Origin: CAINVV01 sp963663675
GTDB taxonomy: Bacteria > Bacteroidota > Bacteroidia > Bacteroidales > Prolixibacteraceae
Assembly: GCA_963663675.1 (NCBI GenBank)
Contig: OY760498.1
Location: 868,001-932,000, forward strand
DNA: 64,000 bases
Reading direction: 5' to 3'
The notes under the pieces are model-generated. The model had not been told where the DNA came from and ran no database searches. It worked only from the letters and a program-made list of their open reading frames with translations. A program made the position numbers and the translations under genes. Positions 27,075 through 36,035 of the stretch are shown here, in pieces; the first letter of the stretch is position 1, and each line of letters starts with the position of its first letter.

Positions 27075-28161
27075 CACTACTGTCCGTTTATAAGTCAAAC
27101 AATTTCAATTGATTAGAATCTTCTAACACGGATAAAATGTAGTTATTTTTTGTAAACAGTTCATCTATAGGTGCTTTTTCAAATAGAGATAGGCTGAAAA
27201 TCTGTAATAAAGTGTAGAGACTATATCTAATTTTTAGCTTTTTCTAGACAATTGCGACCAGCAAGTAAGTGCAGATGGCAATCCGGATTTGGCTGAATAC
27301 TGCATTACTGCTGGTTCCGTAGAAATTTTTGATCCGAAGATGCTGTTTGATCCATTTGAAGAACAGCTCAATCTTCCAACGTTCTTTGAATATCTGTGCC
27401 ATAATAAAAGCTTCGTGCTCAAAGTTGTTGGTCAAAAATACATAGTATTCCCGGTCTCAGCGTCAAAATATTTAATCCTGCGCATCAATTCAGGATATTT
27501 CTTTTTGGCGTAAAATCTGGTGAGCCTCCCAGACTGATCACAACGCAGACCAAATTTTCAATCGACGGGTCGGCTATAAAGACGTTTACAAGCCATGTTG
27601 GTCTTTGCCCTTGTGACAAAGAATCCCTTTTTCTGATGGATAGTGTAAAGTCTTTCATAATCAATGTAGCCCATGTTCATGACGTAAATTGCAGCTGGTT
27701 CTGTTTCATTCATGTTAAGGATATTGACATCATGGCACATCCCATCGGTAATCTCGATAAAAGTAGATATTGAACCGCGCAAGTCCATTAGGGTGTGCAT
27801 TTTAACTGCCCCCTTCGTTTTTCAGAACTTTGCCCATGGGAACAGATTCAGGCTTCAAATCCCGGAGACTTTCCCGATAGGTGAGCTGTGCAATACTCAT
27901 CACGTAAAAATGTTCCCGGCAAGTAAAGGTCCTTACACGATAATTACCATTATATGCATCAACACATTTGTTAAACTCATACCCAGGCAAAAATGACATC
28001 AGTTGTGATAAAACAGTCTTCCCTTGGCTCATCGTCTTGCGGACTCATACCGCAAAGATCAAAAATCAAGATTTCAAATCGAAAAATCAAAGAACGTGCC
28101 TCCACCCCTTTATTTGTAAGGGGTTCAGAGTGTATTATAATTTCTTAAACGGACACTAGTG
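27075..28161 (-). mobile_element. Degenerate IS4-family insertion sequence at the duplication junction
   Basis: Terminal inverted repeats CACTACTGTCCGTTTA (27075-27090) and CACTAGTGTCCGTTTA (complement of 28146-28161) match at 15 of 16 bases. The 1087-bp interior carries remnants of an IS4-type transposase on the minus strand. No target-site duplication was found: the left flank ends GGATAATTTAT and the right flank begins ATATGACAAG. This is expected if the element arose from recombination between two insertions rather than one transposition. The element is shorter than intact relatives, consistent with an internal deletion. Confidence 0.88.
27088..28032 (-). pseudogene. IS4-family transposase with N-terminal DUF4372-like region, broken
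   Basis: Pieces in order on the minus strand are the N terminus (MSQGKTVLSQLMSFLPGYEF, from 28032), then a jump of frame into MHTLMDLRGSISTFIEITDG (from 27800), then LTNNFEHEAFIMAQIFKERW and IELFFKWIKQHLRIKNFYGT (from about 27435). An in-frame TAG at 27244-27246 interrupts the frame, and the C-terminal piece KKLKIRYSLYTLLQIFSLSL continues behind it and ends NQLKLFDL at 27088. The middle of the catalytic domain, between the N-terminal part and MHTLMDL, is largely missing. With a frameshift, internal loss and a nonsense codon, it cannot make a working transposase. Confidence 0.9.
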
Positions 28162-28179
28162 ATATGACAAGAATAATCA

Positions 28180-28686
28180 ATGCTGTTGATGTTGTGTGCC
28201 GTTACCTTGCCCGCCTTTGCCCGGGAATCGCTTAATAAAAAGGACTCCAGGGGAATGAGACAGGGAAGATGGGTCGCCAGGTATCCTGGTGGTACACTGA
28301 AATATGAAGGCTCATTTTCTAATAACAAGGCTGAAGGTGAGTGGAAAAGGTACCATGAAAACGGTAAACTGAAGGCACTGATGATATACAGAACAGGATC
28401 AGACAGGGCTTTTGCTTCGTTGTTTGATGAAGAGGGAAATCTTTATGCAAAAGGCGTTTTTGAAGGCATCAACCGCGACAGTACCTGGAATTTTTACAGT
28501 GGAGATAAGGTTGTTCAGACTGAAAACTATCGTCTTGGTAAAAAAAGCGGACCTACGATGGGATTTGACCATCATGGAACTGTTTTGTGGGAGAGGGAAT
28601 ACAAAGAAGATATTTTACAGGGTAAATCAGACCGATATGCCTTAAATAAGGGTGGATGCCAAAACTCTTATATTTGCACTTTATAG
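28180..28686 (+). pseudogene. Truncated copy of the MORN-repeat gene
   Basis: The frame MLLMLCAVTLPAFARESLNKK repeats copy 1 from its sixth residue, but the upstream ATG is now out of frame and the native promoter is absent because the IS ends just before it. At 28618-28627 the sequence CAGGGTAAATC joins what in copy 1 are two separate CAGGGnAAATC sites 296 bp apart. The shift (296 is not a multiple of 3) replaces the last four repeats with an unrelated tail ending NKGGCQNSYICTL. About 145 of 168 residues still read as MORN repeats. Best regarded as a decaying duplicate. The signal peptide is weakened by Gln-to-Arg at the likely cleavage site. Confidence 0.85.
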
Positions 28687-31600
28687 CTGAATTACGACTT
28701 TTTTCACCGGTATCAATTCAACCGGTCCCATTAATCCCGATGCTGGCAAGGGTGTAAACCCAAATTCCCGCGGCATTTCTGTTTGCATTTCTTTGCTTCC
28801 GTACTTCGGAATCATTTCCGGAGGCAGAGGGTTAGGTTCCTTCATTGCAGCGATCCTGTTTATTAACGTATTGGTAACTTTGATCACCAGGTGATTTGTC
28901 CCTTCTTTCAGCGACCCTGTAATCTCTGGTTTTTGTCCTCTCATCCATATAATACCATTATTGGATCCATTTATCTCTACTTCTGCAATATTTCCTACTT
29001 TGCCTAAATCAAGGAAAATTTTCAGATCTGGAGATAAATATTCTTTTGTCAGCACAAAGTCAATGCTGTAATTACCTGTTCCACTGAAAGTTTTGGTGGC
29101 TGCGTCATCACTCCAGGAGGTAAGCCTGTCAGTTCTTTTTTTGTATTCAGGAAAATCCTTTGCTTTTAATATCATCTGCCATTCTCCTGAGATGGTAAAT
29201 GGCGCAGGCAGTCCGCTTACGCTGGATGTATAGGTCCGTTCGCCGGAGGCCGAAATCAAAGAGGTATTGTAAATTCCGTTCATGGCTGTTTCTGCCTCTA
29301 TGGCTCCTGAATTTATACCTGTTATATTTCGAAAGTCACTTTTTGAAACATACCTTTCCGGCTTTCCGGGTGCAAATTCAAGGAAAAAGGATTCATACGG
29401 GGCTATTGTAAGCGGAACCCGGATGCCATCATTTTTTTCATCAAAGCAATAGATGGCTGAAATTTTGCCTGTGAAAGGATCCCATTTGCGGATATTTTTG
29501 TTTTTCACCCTGAATGTAACCGGGAGGGTGCTAATTTTATCCTGGACATTACAGACAAAATAGAAATCACTTTCCCCTACTTTCCTGTGCAGATAGGTAA
29601 GGCCTTCATTTTTCCGCAATCCTTCGTAGGCAAAATCAATTCCAAAATCAGGCGCTATCCGGTTCCTCAGAATTTTTAAAAACGGATCCAGGTAACTGCT
29701 TTGCTTGTTCCACCATATTTGCCTGTCGATCACATTGTTGACCCGGTATACTTTGCCTTTGCCATATGGCAGGCCAGAAGTGACATCGGATTTAATCTCT
29801 TTTATGCCATAAAGGATAGTTCCGTCAGGTTGCCTGGTCGGAGGAACATTGAAAAGCCTTGTAACTATCTCTTTTACTTTTGTATCGGACTCTGAGGCAA
29901 GATTGAGCCCGGTAGAGTATTCGGGCAACCGTTCGAGAAACAGGACATGACCGCCTTGCCTGACATATTTCTCGATGAATTCCATTGTTTTTAACGGAAT
30001 GGTTTCAACGTTGGGCACAATCAGCAGTTTGTACGCCATTTTTTGTACACAGATGTTTCCGTCTTCAACCAGGGCATGGTTTTGCAGGATATCATCGTTA
30101 ATAAGGTCGTAATCATAACCGTTTGAAAGGATCAGCCCGCCCAGTTCACCCCAGTCAAATTCCCGGGTCCATTTCCTGGGATTTATACAATTGATGGCCC
30201 ATTGATTGGCCAAAGGCGAATAGAGTGCAATATCTGCCTTGAAGTCACCCTGCCTGAGAAGGTAGGAACACCGGGCGATATACCCGGAAAGTGCCGGGTA
30301 GTATTTCCACCAGATATTCTGGGGCTGAATGTCGGCTGCAAACGGGATGGAACGTGAAGGTGCAACCTCTTTTTCGGGAAGAAAGTTAAATCCGCAGTTA
30401 TAGAATTTGGTGGCTCCGGACAGCAGATAACCATCGCTGGCTATCTTTAGCTCCTCCAGCGTTTCACGATAGCGTTCCCAGTGGATGAAGGTGTATACTT
30501 CAGCCGATACAATCTTCCGGTCATAAAGGTGAGCCCCTGAAGAGACATATTTTTTGGGTCCGATGCGCGTGTCAAACCAGTCGGCCTGGTCCTTTTCGCC
30601 TGCTGTGATCTCCATTTCAGGAATATGTGTCATTCCGGCAGATTCAATATTGTCCGCGTTGAAACCGTAGGTCTGTATGCGCCCTTTGATGTTATGAGCT
30701 TCACACCAGCCGAGGAAACTTTTGTAAAAGGCATTCAGTCCTGTGGTATGGAGGAATTCGTTTACATCGTACCTGATTTTGGCAGACTTATCTCCCAGGT
30801 CGAACCAGATTGCGGGAAGATAGGGGACCAGGTCATATCCATAGGATTTTTTGAACTCCTCCAATAGTCCGGTCGACCAGTTTAAACCGCTGGCCAGGTT
30901 AGGCAGTTCAAAACTGTCAGCAAACAGCGATTCGACCGTCTTCCCGAATTCATCACCAAATGCGCTGTAAAATTTATTTCCCAGGTAGTTACAGTAGCGA
31001 TCCATGGCTCCCTTGTTAAAGTGATCGACTGCATTTCCGAGGCCATTCTTCTTTAACCAGAAAGCCATCAGCTTCCAGTCTCCGGCCGGAACACTCCATT
31101 CAAGACTGGTATTTTTTACCTTCCCGGTAAGATTAACGAGTGTATTTTCGATGAGTTTTCCGGATTTGTCCATCTGTCCGGCTATGACAGCTATGAGTTT
31201 TTCCTCCCCATTAAGAGTGGGGGAATAGACTTCCCATGACCTTTTGGTCTTTATCAGGTGATTGGGAAGAGCTCCATTGAATGACTGAGGTCCGGTAAGA
31301 TCCACGAATGTCGGGACAAGATCTTTGCTCCTGTCTTCTTCGGGAACAAAGGCTCCGCCAATGATCCATCCCGGTCCGCCAAAGTTTAGTGACACCTCCA
31401 TGTCCAGGCGTTTGGCCTCTTTAACGGTATGTTTCAGCAACTCCATGAATTCGGCTGAAAGATAAGCTACGTTGCCTTTCTCATAGACAGGCTCCATCGA
31501 TATCTGTTCAACTCCCCGGATACCATGACTGCGCATTTCTTCCAGTTCACGGGTGATTTCCTCTTTGGATCCTGAATTACCGGGCCACCACCAGCGTGTA

Positions 31601-31734
31601 TGAGGCCAACAGTCTTTGGGCGGCTTTACAAAATTGACTTCAAGGCTTTCTTTCGCCGTTTGAGCACAAAGAATACCTGAAAACAGGGATGAAATCAATA
31701 AAAAGCTGATCAGTGATAATTTAAACTGACGCAT
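28681..31734 (-). CDS. GH106-like exported glycoside hydrolase, copy 2
   Basis: This has the same architecture and length as copy 1 (1017 residues from the ATG at 31734, signal peptide MRQFKLSLISFLLISSLFSG). Mature-region differences from copy 1 are His/Cys in the FYNHGFNFL segment, Tyr/Asp in FAAYIQP, Ser/Pro in NVPSTRQ and Asp/Glu in LPPDMIP. Its 5' flank is the natural one, continuing into the region upstream of the DUF3810 gene, so this copy is the better candidate for native expression. Family-based role: removal of terminal rhamnose or a similar sugar from polysaccharides in the periplasm or at the cell surface. The His-to-Cys and Tyr-to-Asp changes may affect activity. Confidence 0.86.
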   Translation of the reverse strand: MRQFKLSLISFLLISSLFSGILCAQTAKESLEVNFVKPPKDCWPHTRWWWPGNSGSKEEITRELEEMRSHGIRGVEQISMEPVYEKGNVAYLSAEFMELLKHTVKEAKRLDMEVSLNFGGPGWIIGGAFVPEEDRSKDLVPTFVDLTGPQSFNGALPNHLIKTKRSWEVYSPTLNGEEKLIAVIAGQMDKSGKLIENTLVNLTGKVKNTSLEWSVPAGDWKLMAFWLKKNGLGNAVDHFNKGAMDRYCNYLGNKFYSAFGDEFGKTVESLFADSFELPNLASGLNWSTGLLEEFKKSYGYDLVPYLPAIWFDLGDKSAKIRYDVNEFLHTTGLNAFYKSFLGWCEAHNIKGRIQTYGFNADNIESAGMTHIPEMEITAGEKDQADWFDTRIGPKKYVSSGAHLYDRKIVSAEVYTFIHWERYRETLEELKIASDGYLLSGATKFYNCGFNFLPEKEVAPSRSIPFAADIQPQNIWWKYYPALSGYIARCSYLLRQGDFKADIALYSPLANQWAINCINPRKWTREFDWGELGGLILSNGYDYDLINDDILQNHALVEDGNICVQKMAYKLLIVPNVETIPLKTMEFIEKYVRQGGHVLFLERLPEYSTGLNLASESDTKVKEIVTRLFNVPPTRQPDGTILYGIKEIKSDVTSGLPYGKGKVYRVNNVIDRQIWWNKQSSYLDPFLKILRNRIAPDFGIDFAYEGLRKNEGLTYLHRKVGESDFYFVCNVQDKISTLPVTFRVKNKNIRKWDPFTGKISAIYCFDEKNDGIRVPLTIAPYESFFLEFAPGKPERYVSKSDFRNITGINSGAIEAETAMNGIYNTSLISASGERTYTSSVSGLPAPFTISGEWQMILKAKDFPEYKKRTDRLTSWSDDAATKTFSGTGNYSIDFVLTKEYLSPDLKIFLDLGKVGNIAEVEINGSNNGIIWMRGQKPEITGSLKEGTNHLVIKVTNTLINRIAAMKEPNPLPPEMIPKYGSKEMQTEMPREFGFTPLPASGLMGPVELIPVKKVVIQL

Positions 31735-31917
31735 AACCAGTGAGTTTTCCGAATAAAGATAGCGTATTCCTGTATAATTTGTAACGATAAATTGCGATTC
31801 TTTGAACAAGGATAATTTATATTAGCAGTTGTAAAATTTAGAAATCAATATAACCAGGATATTCTAACCGGATAATAATCAGATTTTATAATCTCCGAAA
31901 GGAAATTCTAACTGATA

Positions 31918-33006
31918 TTATTTTGATTTATTAAATTCATTTATTTGATATTCATTTAGATACCATTCAATGGCCAATCTTACAACGCTATTATAATTCA
32001 TTACCCCTTCATGAATTTTGTTTGTTTTGAGGTAAGCGTTGTTGGCCGAGGTTTGTGCTTTGTCAAGGGTTTCGTTTCTAAGCTCATTCCAGTGATTCCG
32101 CTGTGCCATAATATCTGCCATCGCTTTTTTGTCAAACCTCTTGAGGTACTCTTTTACTGCCTCCCGGTGATGCGGATCCGCAAAAAAGTACTGAAGCAAC
32201 TGGATGCTGGCTGAATATTTTAACCTGTTGTCCTTACTTGAATTACATATGTACCAGGCCATAAAGTTGGCTTCGGCTTCTCCCGAGACACCAAATTGGT
32301 GCGCTTTTTCATGTGCCAGCACAAAAGGATATTCAGTTGGTAACAACTCTCCATTCAAATGAACTTCATTAAAAAAAGGACCGAAATAGCCGCTTACTCC
32401 GGATTTTGCGAAAAACCAGGTGTACAGCATAGTTTTGGGCCTGCGGCTTCCGTTGGGATAACTGTATCCGAAACGTATCGCATTTTCACGGTAAGATAAT
32501 TCAATCAGGCTGTCTATGGCCTTATAATCTGAAAATTTGATCTCAACCCGGCTGGTATTGGCATTTGTAATAAGCGTATCCAGGACAGCAGGGAACATAT
32601 CCTTTTTCTCGATATGGCGCGTCCAGCCCAGTCGTTTTTCAATCGGCTGCCTGAAATAGTTGAATCCCCAGGAAAAATAGAAATAAACGTAGAGAAGTGC
32701 GGCAAGTTGCAATGTGCGCAACATGAACCATCCGATCCTTATCTTTCTGGTAATCAGAAGCCCGATGGAAATCAGTGCTGCTAATACAACAAACGACCAG
32801 AAAAGGTCCCAAAGCGAGAATGAAAACAGATTGCTGAATCCTGACAGTATCCATGAAACGAATCTGTAAAAACCATTGGTAAAATACTTTTCTACCAGGT
32901 CAGGATGTTCCGAGCCTTTCTCAACCAGCAGGAATGTTGACAACGCAATAAGGAACGGCAGGATATTTTTAAAGATTCTAAACCAGTTGACTTTCTTCTC
33001 CGCCAT
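31918..33006 (-). CDS. DUF3810 membrane protein, possible zinc metalloprotease
   Basis: From the ATG at 33006 (MAEKKVNWFRIFKNILPFLIAL) the protein has 362 residues. The frame is open 30 codons further to 33096. There are three N-terminal transmembrane segments, then a soluble part with LAHEKAHQFGVSGEAEANF, which contains an HExxH motif with a Glu-rich stretch shortly after. That pattern fits zinc-dependent peptidases. DUF3810 is a Bacteroidota family of unknown role. The gene is divergent from xseA. The catalytic interpretation rests on the motif alone. Confidence 0.85.
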   Translation of the reverse strand: MAEKKVNWFRIFKNILPFLIALSTFLLVEKGSEHPDLVEKYFTNGFYRFVSWILSGFSNLFSFSLWDLFWSFVVLAALISIGLLITRKIRIGWFMLRTLQLAALLYVYFYFSWGFNYFRQPIEKRLGWTRHIEKKDMFPAVLDTLITNANTSRVEIKFSDYKAIDSLIELSYRENAIRFGYSYPNGSRRPKTMLYTWFFAKSGVSGYFGPFFNEVHLNGELLPTEYPFVLAHEKAHQFGVSGEAEANFMAWYICNSSKDNRLKYSASIQLLQYFFADPHHREAVKEYLKRFDKKAMADIMAQRNHWNELRNETLDKAQTSANNAYLKTNKIHEGVMNYNSVVRLAIEWYLNEYQINEFNKSK

Positions 33007-33079
33007 TGACTTTAACTTCTTTATTTGTTTCAAAAATAGCCAAAAAGTAAAGCGAAAAACAAAATATCTGCTCATTGTA

Positions 33080-33108
33080 TTGTATCTGTTTTGCAATGTT
33101 TACCTTTG
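33080..33108 (+). promoter_or_regulatory. Promoter of xseA-xseB
   Basis: TTG at 33080-33082 and TACCTTTG at 33101-33108 are separated by 18 bp, matching the Bacteroidota consensus. The start of transcription would be near 33115, 36 bp before the xseA start codon. Confidence 0.6.
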
Positions 33109-33150
33109 GGTTAATGTACCAATGTACTATTTAACAAGGATTATCTCAGC

Positions 33151-34599
33151 ATGAACGAAAGGTTTAGTATTTCAGAGCTGAACGGGGAAGTAAAAAAAGT
33201 GCTTTCGGCGAATTTTACGGCTCCGGTTTGGGTGATAGGTGAGATTTCAGAGCTCAATGTCAATTCGAATGGTCATTGTTACCTGACCCTGATTGAAAAA
33301 AGCGAATCTGAAGACCGGATTCTAGCCCAGGCACGTGCTACAATATGGTCTTATACTTTTCGGATGCTTCGTCCTTTTTTTGAAACATCCACTGGTCAAC
33401 AGCTCACAGATGGAATAAAAGTACTTCTGCAGGTATCTGTTGAGTTTCATGAGTTGTATGGTTATTCATTGAATGTCAGGAACATTGACCCCACTTACAC
33501 TTTGGGTGATCAGGCAAGGAAACGAAGGGAAATTATCCGTCGCCTCACAGAGGAGGGAGTTATTACCATGAACCAGGAACTGGAGCTACCTCTTGTTCCA
33601 CAGAAAATTGCCATTATATCTTCTTCATCAGCTGCAGGATACCAGGATTTTATGGAGCAACTTATAAATAATCCTAATGGATTTAAGTTTTATACCCAAC
33701 TGTTTCCGGCAACAATGCAAGGTGATCAGGCTGAGAAATCGATTGTTGGCGCACTTGACCGGATTTACACGTATGAGGATTTTTTTGATCTGGTTGTGCT
33801 TATCCGGGGTGGGGGCTCCCAGGTTGATCTGAGTTGTTTCGACAACTACAATGTTGCCTATCACATTACCCAGTTTCCATTGCCGGTTTTAACGGGAATT
33901 GGCCATGAAAAAGATGACTCCATAGCCGACCTTGTTGCACATACCAGGCTTAAAACACCCACTGCAGTAGCTGAATTTATCCTTGACGGTGTAGCTTCAT
34001 TTGAAGAGCGGGTTAACCTGCTGCAACAGGAGGCAGTCGAAATGATCGAAAACCGTATGGAGGAAGAAAAAGACCGACTGGAAGATTTGACAAGTGAAAT
34101 TTCTTCGCTCGTACGAGATCTGCTCGGAAACAGGAAAAGTGAATTGATGCAGTTGACGTGGAAATTTCAGCAGGAGATAAAACTGGCGCTTCAGGAGAGT
34201 GCACATTATTTAGGGAAAAATTTGCAGCGTATTGGTTTTTTGGCTGACAGATTTCTGTTCGTCCGGCATCAGAATATATCCCAGGCTGAAAAACAGTTAA
34301 ATGTTTCTGTTGCCAGAAATATTATCGCGAACAAGTTGCTCCTGGATGAATCGGTGAAAAGATTCAGACATGTTTTTCAAAAGATGATAGCTAACGAAAA
34401 ACATAAGGTGGAAATTGCGGGGCACAAAGGCATGTTGTCTGATCCGGGATTAATTTTAAAAAAGGGATATTCAATCACAACTTTCCAGGGAAAGCTGGTA
34501 AAAGACATCTCAGATTTGAAAAATGAAGAGGTCATCAAAACCCGTTTCTATGAAGGTGCCTTATTAAGCAAAATTATAAAAATTGATAAAATGCTGTAA
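33151..34599 (+). CDS. xseA: Exodeoxyribonuclease VII large subunit
   Basis: This 482-residue protein has an N-terminal OB-fold (FTAPVWVIGEISELNVNSNGHCYLTL). A catalytic domain follows with KIAIISSSSAAGYQDFMEQL, LVVLIRGGGSQVDLSCFDNYNVA, FPLPVLTGIGHEKDDSIADLVAHTRLKTPTAVAEF, the most conserved part of XseA. A coiled-coil and a C-terminal LKKGYSITTFQGK segment follow. With XseB it degrades single-stranded DNA in both directions and contributes to mismatch repair and recombination. The xseB gene starts 2 bp after the stop. The length is near that of other bacterial XseA proteins. Confidence 0.97.
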   Translation: MNERFSISELNGEVKKVLSANFTAPVWVIGEISELNVNSNGHCYLTLIEKSESEDRILAQARATIWSYTFRMLRPFFETSTGQQLTDGIKVLLQVSVEFHELYGYSLNVRNIDPTYTLGDQARKRREIIRRLTEEGVITMNQELELPLVPQKIAIISSSSAAGYQDFMEQLINNPNGFKFYTQLFPATMQGDQAEKSIVGALDRIYTYEDFFDLVVLIRGGGSQVDLSCFDNYNVAYHITQFPLPVLTGIGHEKDDSIADLVAHTRLKTPTAVAEFILDGVASFEERVNLLQQEAVEMIENRMEEEKDRLEDLTSEISSLVRDLLGNRKSELMQLTWKFQQEIKLALQESAHYLGKNLQRIGFLADRFLFVRHQNISQAEKQLNVSVARNIIANKLLLDESVKRFRHVFQKMIANEKHKVEIAGHKGMLSDPGLILKKGYSITTFQGKLVKDISDLKNEEVIKTRFYEGALLSKIIKIDKML

Positions 34600-34601
34600 A
34601 T

Positions 34602-34808
34602 ATGACAATTAAAAAGACGCTGACGTATAAAGAGGCAATAACTGAGATAGAAAAAATTCTTCAGCAGATTGAAAATGACGAACCGGATGTAGATCAGCTG
34701 TCCGAAAAGGTAAAAAGGCTATCCTTCCTGGTTGCCTGGTGCCGTGAAAAGCTTCACAATACTGAGGATGAGATAGAAAAAATCCTGAAGGATATTGAAA
34801 AAAGCTAG
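34602..34808 (+). CDS. xseB: Exodeoxyribonuclease VII small subunit
   Basis: This 68-residue, strongly helical and charged protein (LTYKEAITEIEKILQQIENDEPDVDQLSEKVKRLSFLVAWCREKLHNTEDEIEKIL) matches XseB in size and in the conserved pattern of an N-terminal two-helix coil with the DxL segment. It forms the helical arms bound to XseA. The gene begins 2 bp after the xseA stop, so translational coupling is likely. The downstream 408 bp contain no further operon gene. Confidence 0.93.
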   Translation: MTIKKTLTYKEAITEIEKILQQIENDEPDVDQLSEKVKRLSFLVAWCREKLHNTEDEIEKILKDIEKS

Positions 34809-35216
34809 AATATTTGAAAAATAAGATTATTTTTGATACTCTGATTAATTTTGGCTATTTTGTGATAAATATTTAGATCTTTGGACTTGTTATTCAAATT
34901 ATTGTTGTACAACAGTATTGTAAAGGATAGCACATTCAGAAATAATTAATTGGCATTATAATTGTTATGTAATTGAAATTCAGTTGAATAATGGCGAGTC
35001 TGTCAGTGAAAATTGATGAAAATATCACCTAATATGTTGGTTGTTGGATGATAGACAATGCTAAAATTTCCTACTCATGTCAGGCAACAGATTCTCTGGG
35101 TTAAAGAATTGATTTTTAGCAATCACCAATTAAAATTAAATTAATTAGGATAGCCTGAAATATAATTAAGATAGCTTGATTATTTTGTCAGACCTCGAAA
35201 AGTAAATTTTAATCTA
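34809..35216. other. 408-bp AT-rich intergenic region
   Basis: No gene. It contains the perfect 12-bp palindrome TGTTGTACAACA at 34903-34914, otherwise AT-rich sequence without a convincing terminator or promoter. Confidence 0.5.
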
Positions 35217-36020
35217 ATGGGACATAAAAAAATGGCTGATTCAAAAATTGATTTTTCATTCGAAAACCTACATTTTTCATGTGAAGGTGATAACTTATGG
35301 GTCGAGAGGCAGTTGAACAATGTTCTTAGCCGTATTCCAGCGCTTCTTGCAGTGCATAAAAAAGGTGAAGGTATTGTTGAAGAGGTGATTGACATAGAGG
35401 AAGAAAGTATGAATGTGGTTGCAGATAATACCACTCATGTCCGGGGGGCCAAAACTGTAAAGTCATCCCCAAAATCATCAGGGTTAAAGAAAGCCAAGGG
35501 CACAAAAGTCGGTAAAAAAGAAAAAACCGTAAAATCGAAACCGGTTCAGGGAAAGAAAATCGTTGAACCAACTATCGGGATTGAAGATAATGTAGAGCTT
35601 TCTTTGGATAAAATAAAAGAAAATAAAACTTCAAAAGCTAAATCGGCAGTTTCCAAAACCAAGAGAGGGAGGAAACCTTCTGCCAAAAAGCTTGTCGTTA
35701 AATCCAGGGAGCCAAAGAAGGTATCAGAAAAGGGTAAACCACTTGCGGAACTGATTGATTCTCCCCTTGCAAGGTTTTTGGTTGAGAAGAATGCGGACAA
35801 GAACCAGGTTCGCAAGTTTATGGCAACAGCCGTCTTCCTGTCAAGAAACAACAATGTTACCATGCTTTCTACTCCCATGATATCAAAGGCTTTAAAGTCT
35901 TATGGGATAGTGAAACTGCAAAATGCCAGCGATTGCCTTAACAAAAATGAAAAGAAGGGTAACTGTATTAAAACCGGCAAAGAATTTACTATAACCGAGG
36001 CAGGATTCCAAACATTTTAA
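35217..36020 (+). CDS. Unrecognised Lys-rich protein with a possible C-terminal winged helix
   Basis: This 267-residue protein is unlike its neighbours. The N-terminal 45 residues (IDFSFENLHFSCEGDNLWVERQLNNVLSRIPALL) form a compact globular-looking segment. Residues about 75-185 are a low-complexity, Lys/Ser-rich linker (KSSPKSSGLKKAKGTKVGKK) with an AT-hook-like KRGRKPSAKK. The last 90 residues (LAELIDSPLARFLVEKNADKN onward to FTITEAGFQTF) have the alternation of a winged helix-turn-helix. I recognise no family. DNA or RNA binding is a guess from the basic linker and AT-hook. An internal ATG at 35232 (MADSKID) is an alternative start. It is convergent with the TonB receptor, 15 bp apart. Confidence 0.7.
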   Translation: MGHKKMADSKIDFSFENLHFSCEGDNLWVERQLNNVLSRIPALLAVHKKGEGIVEEVIDIEEESMNVVADNTTHVRGAKTVKSSPKSSGLKKAKGTKVGKKEKTVKSKPVQGKKIVEPTIGIEDNVELSLDKIKENKTSKAKSAVSKTKRGRKPSAKKLVVKSREPKKVSEKGKPLAELIDSPLARFLVEKNADKNQVRKFMATAVFLSRNNNVTMLSTPMISKALKSYGIVKLQNASDCLNKNEKKGNCIKTGKEFTITEAGFQTF

Positions 36021-36035
36021 TAGTAGGCAGTACCT

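Larger units (their letters stand above)
28162..31820. repeat. Copy 2 of the tandem duplication
   Basis: This is the second copy of the unit at 23121-27074, starting exactly at the IS right end and ending at 31820, after which sequence diverges from copy 1. It carries a 296-bp deletion relative to copy 1 and a diverged stretch just left of that deletion (about 28505-28612). Confidence 0.95.

Noticed and set aside
27558..27800. Possible independent small gene inside the IS region
   Set aside because: It is a fragment of the broken IS4-family transposase in another frame.
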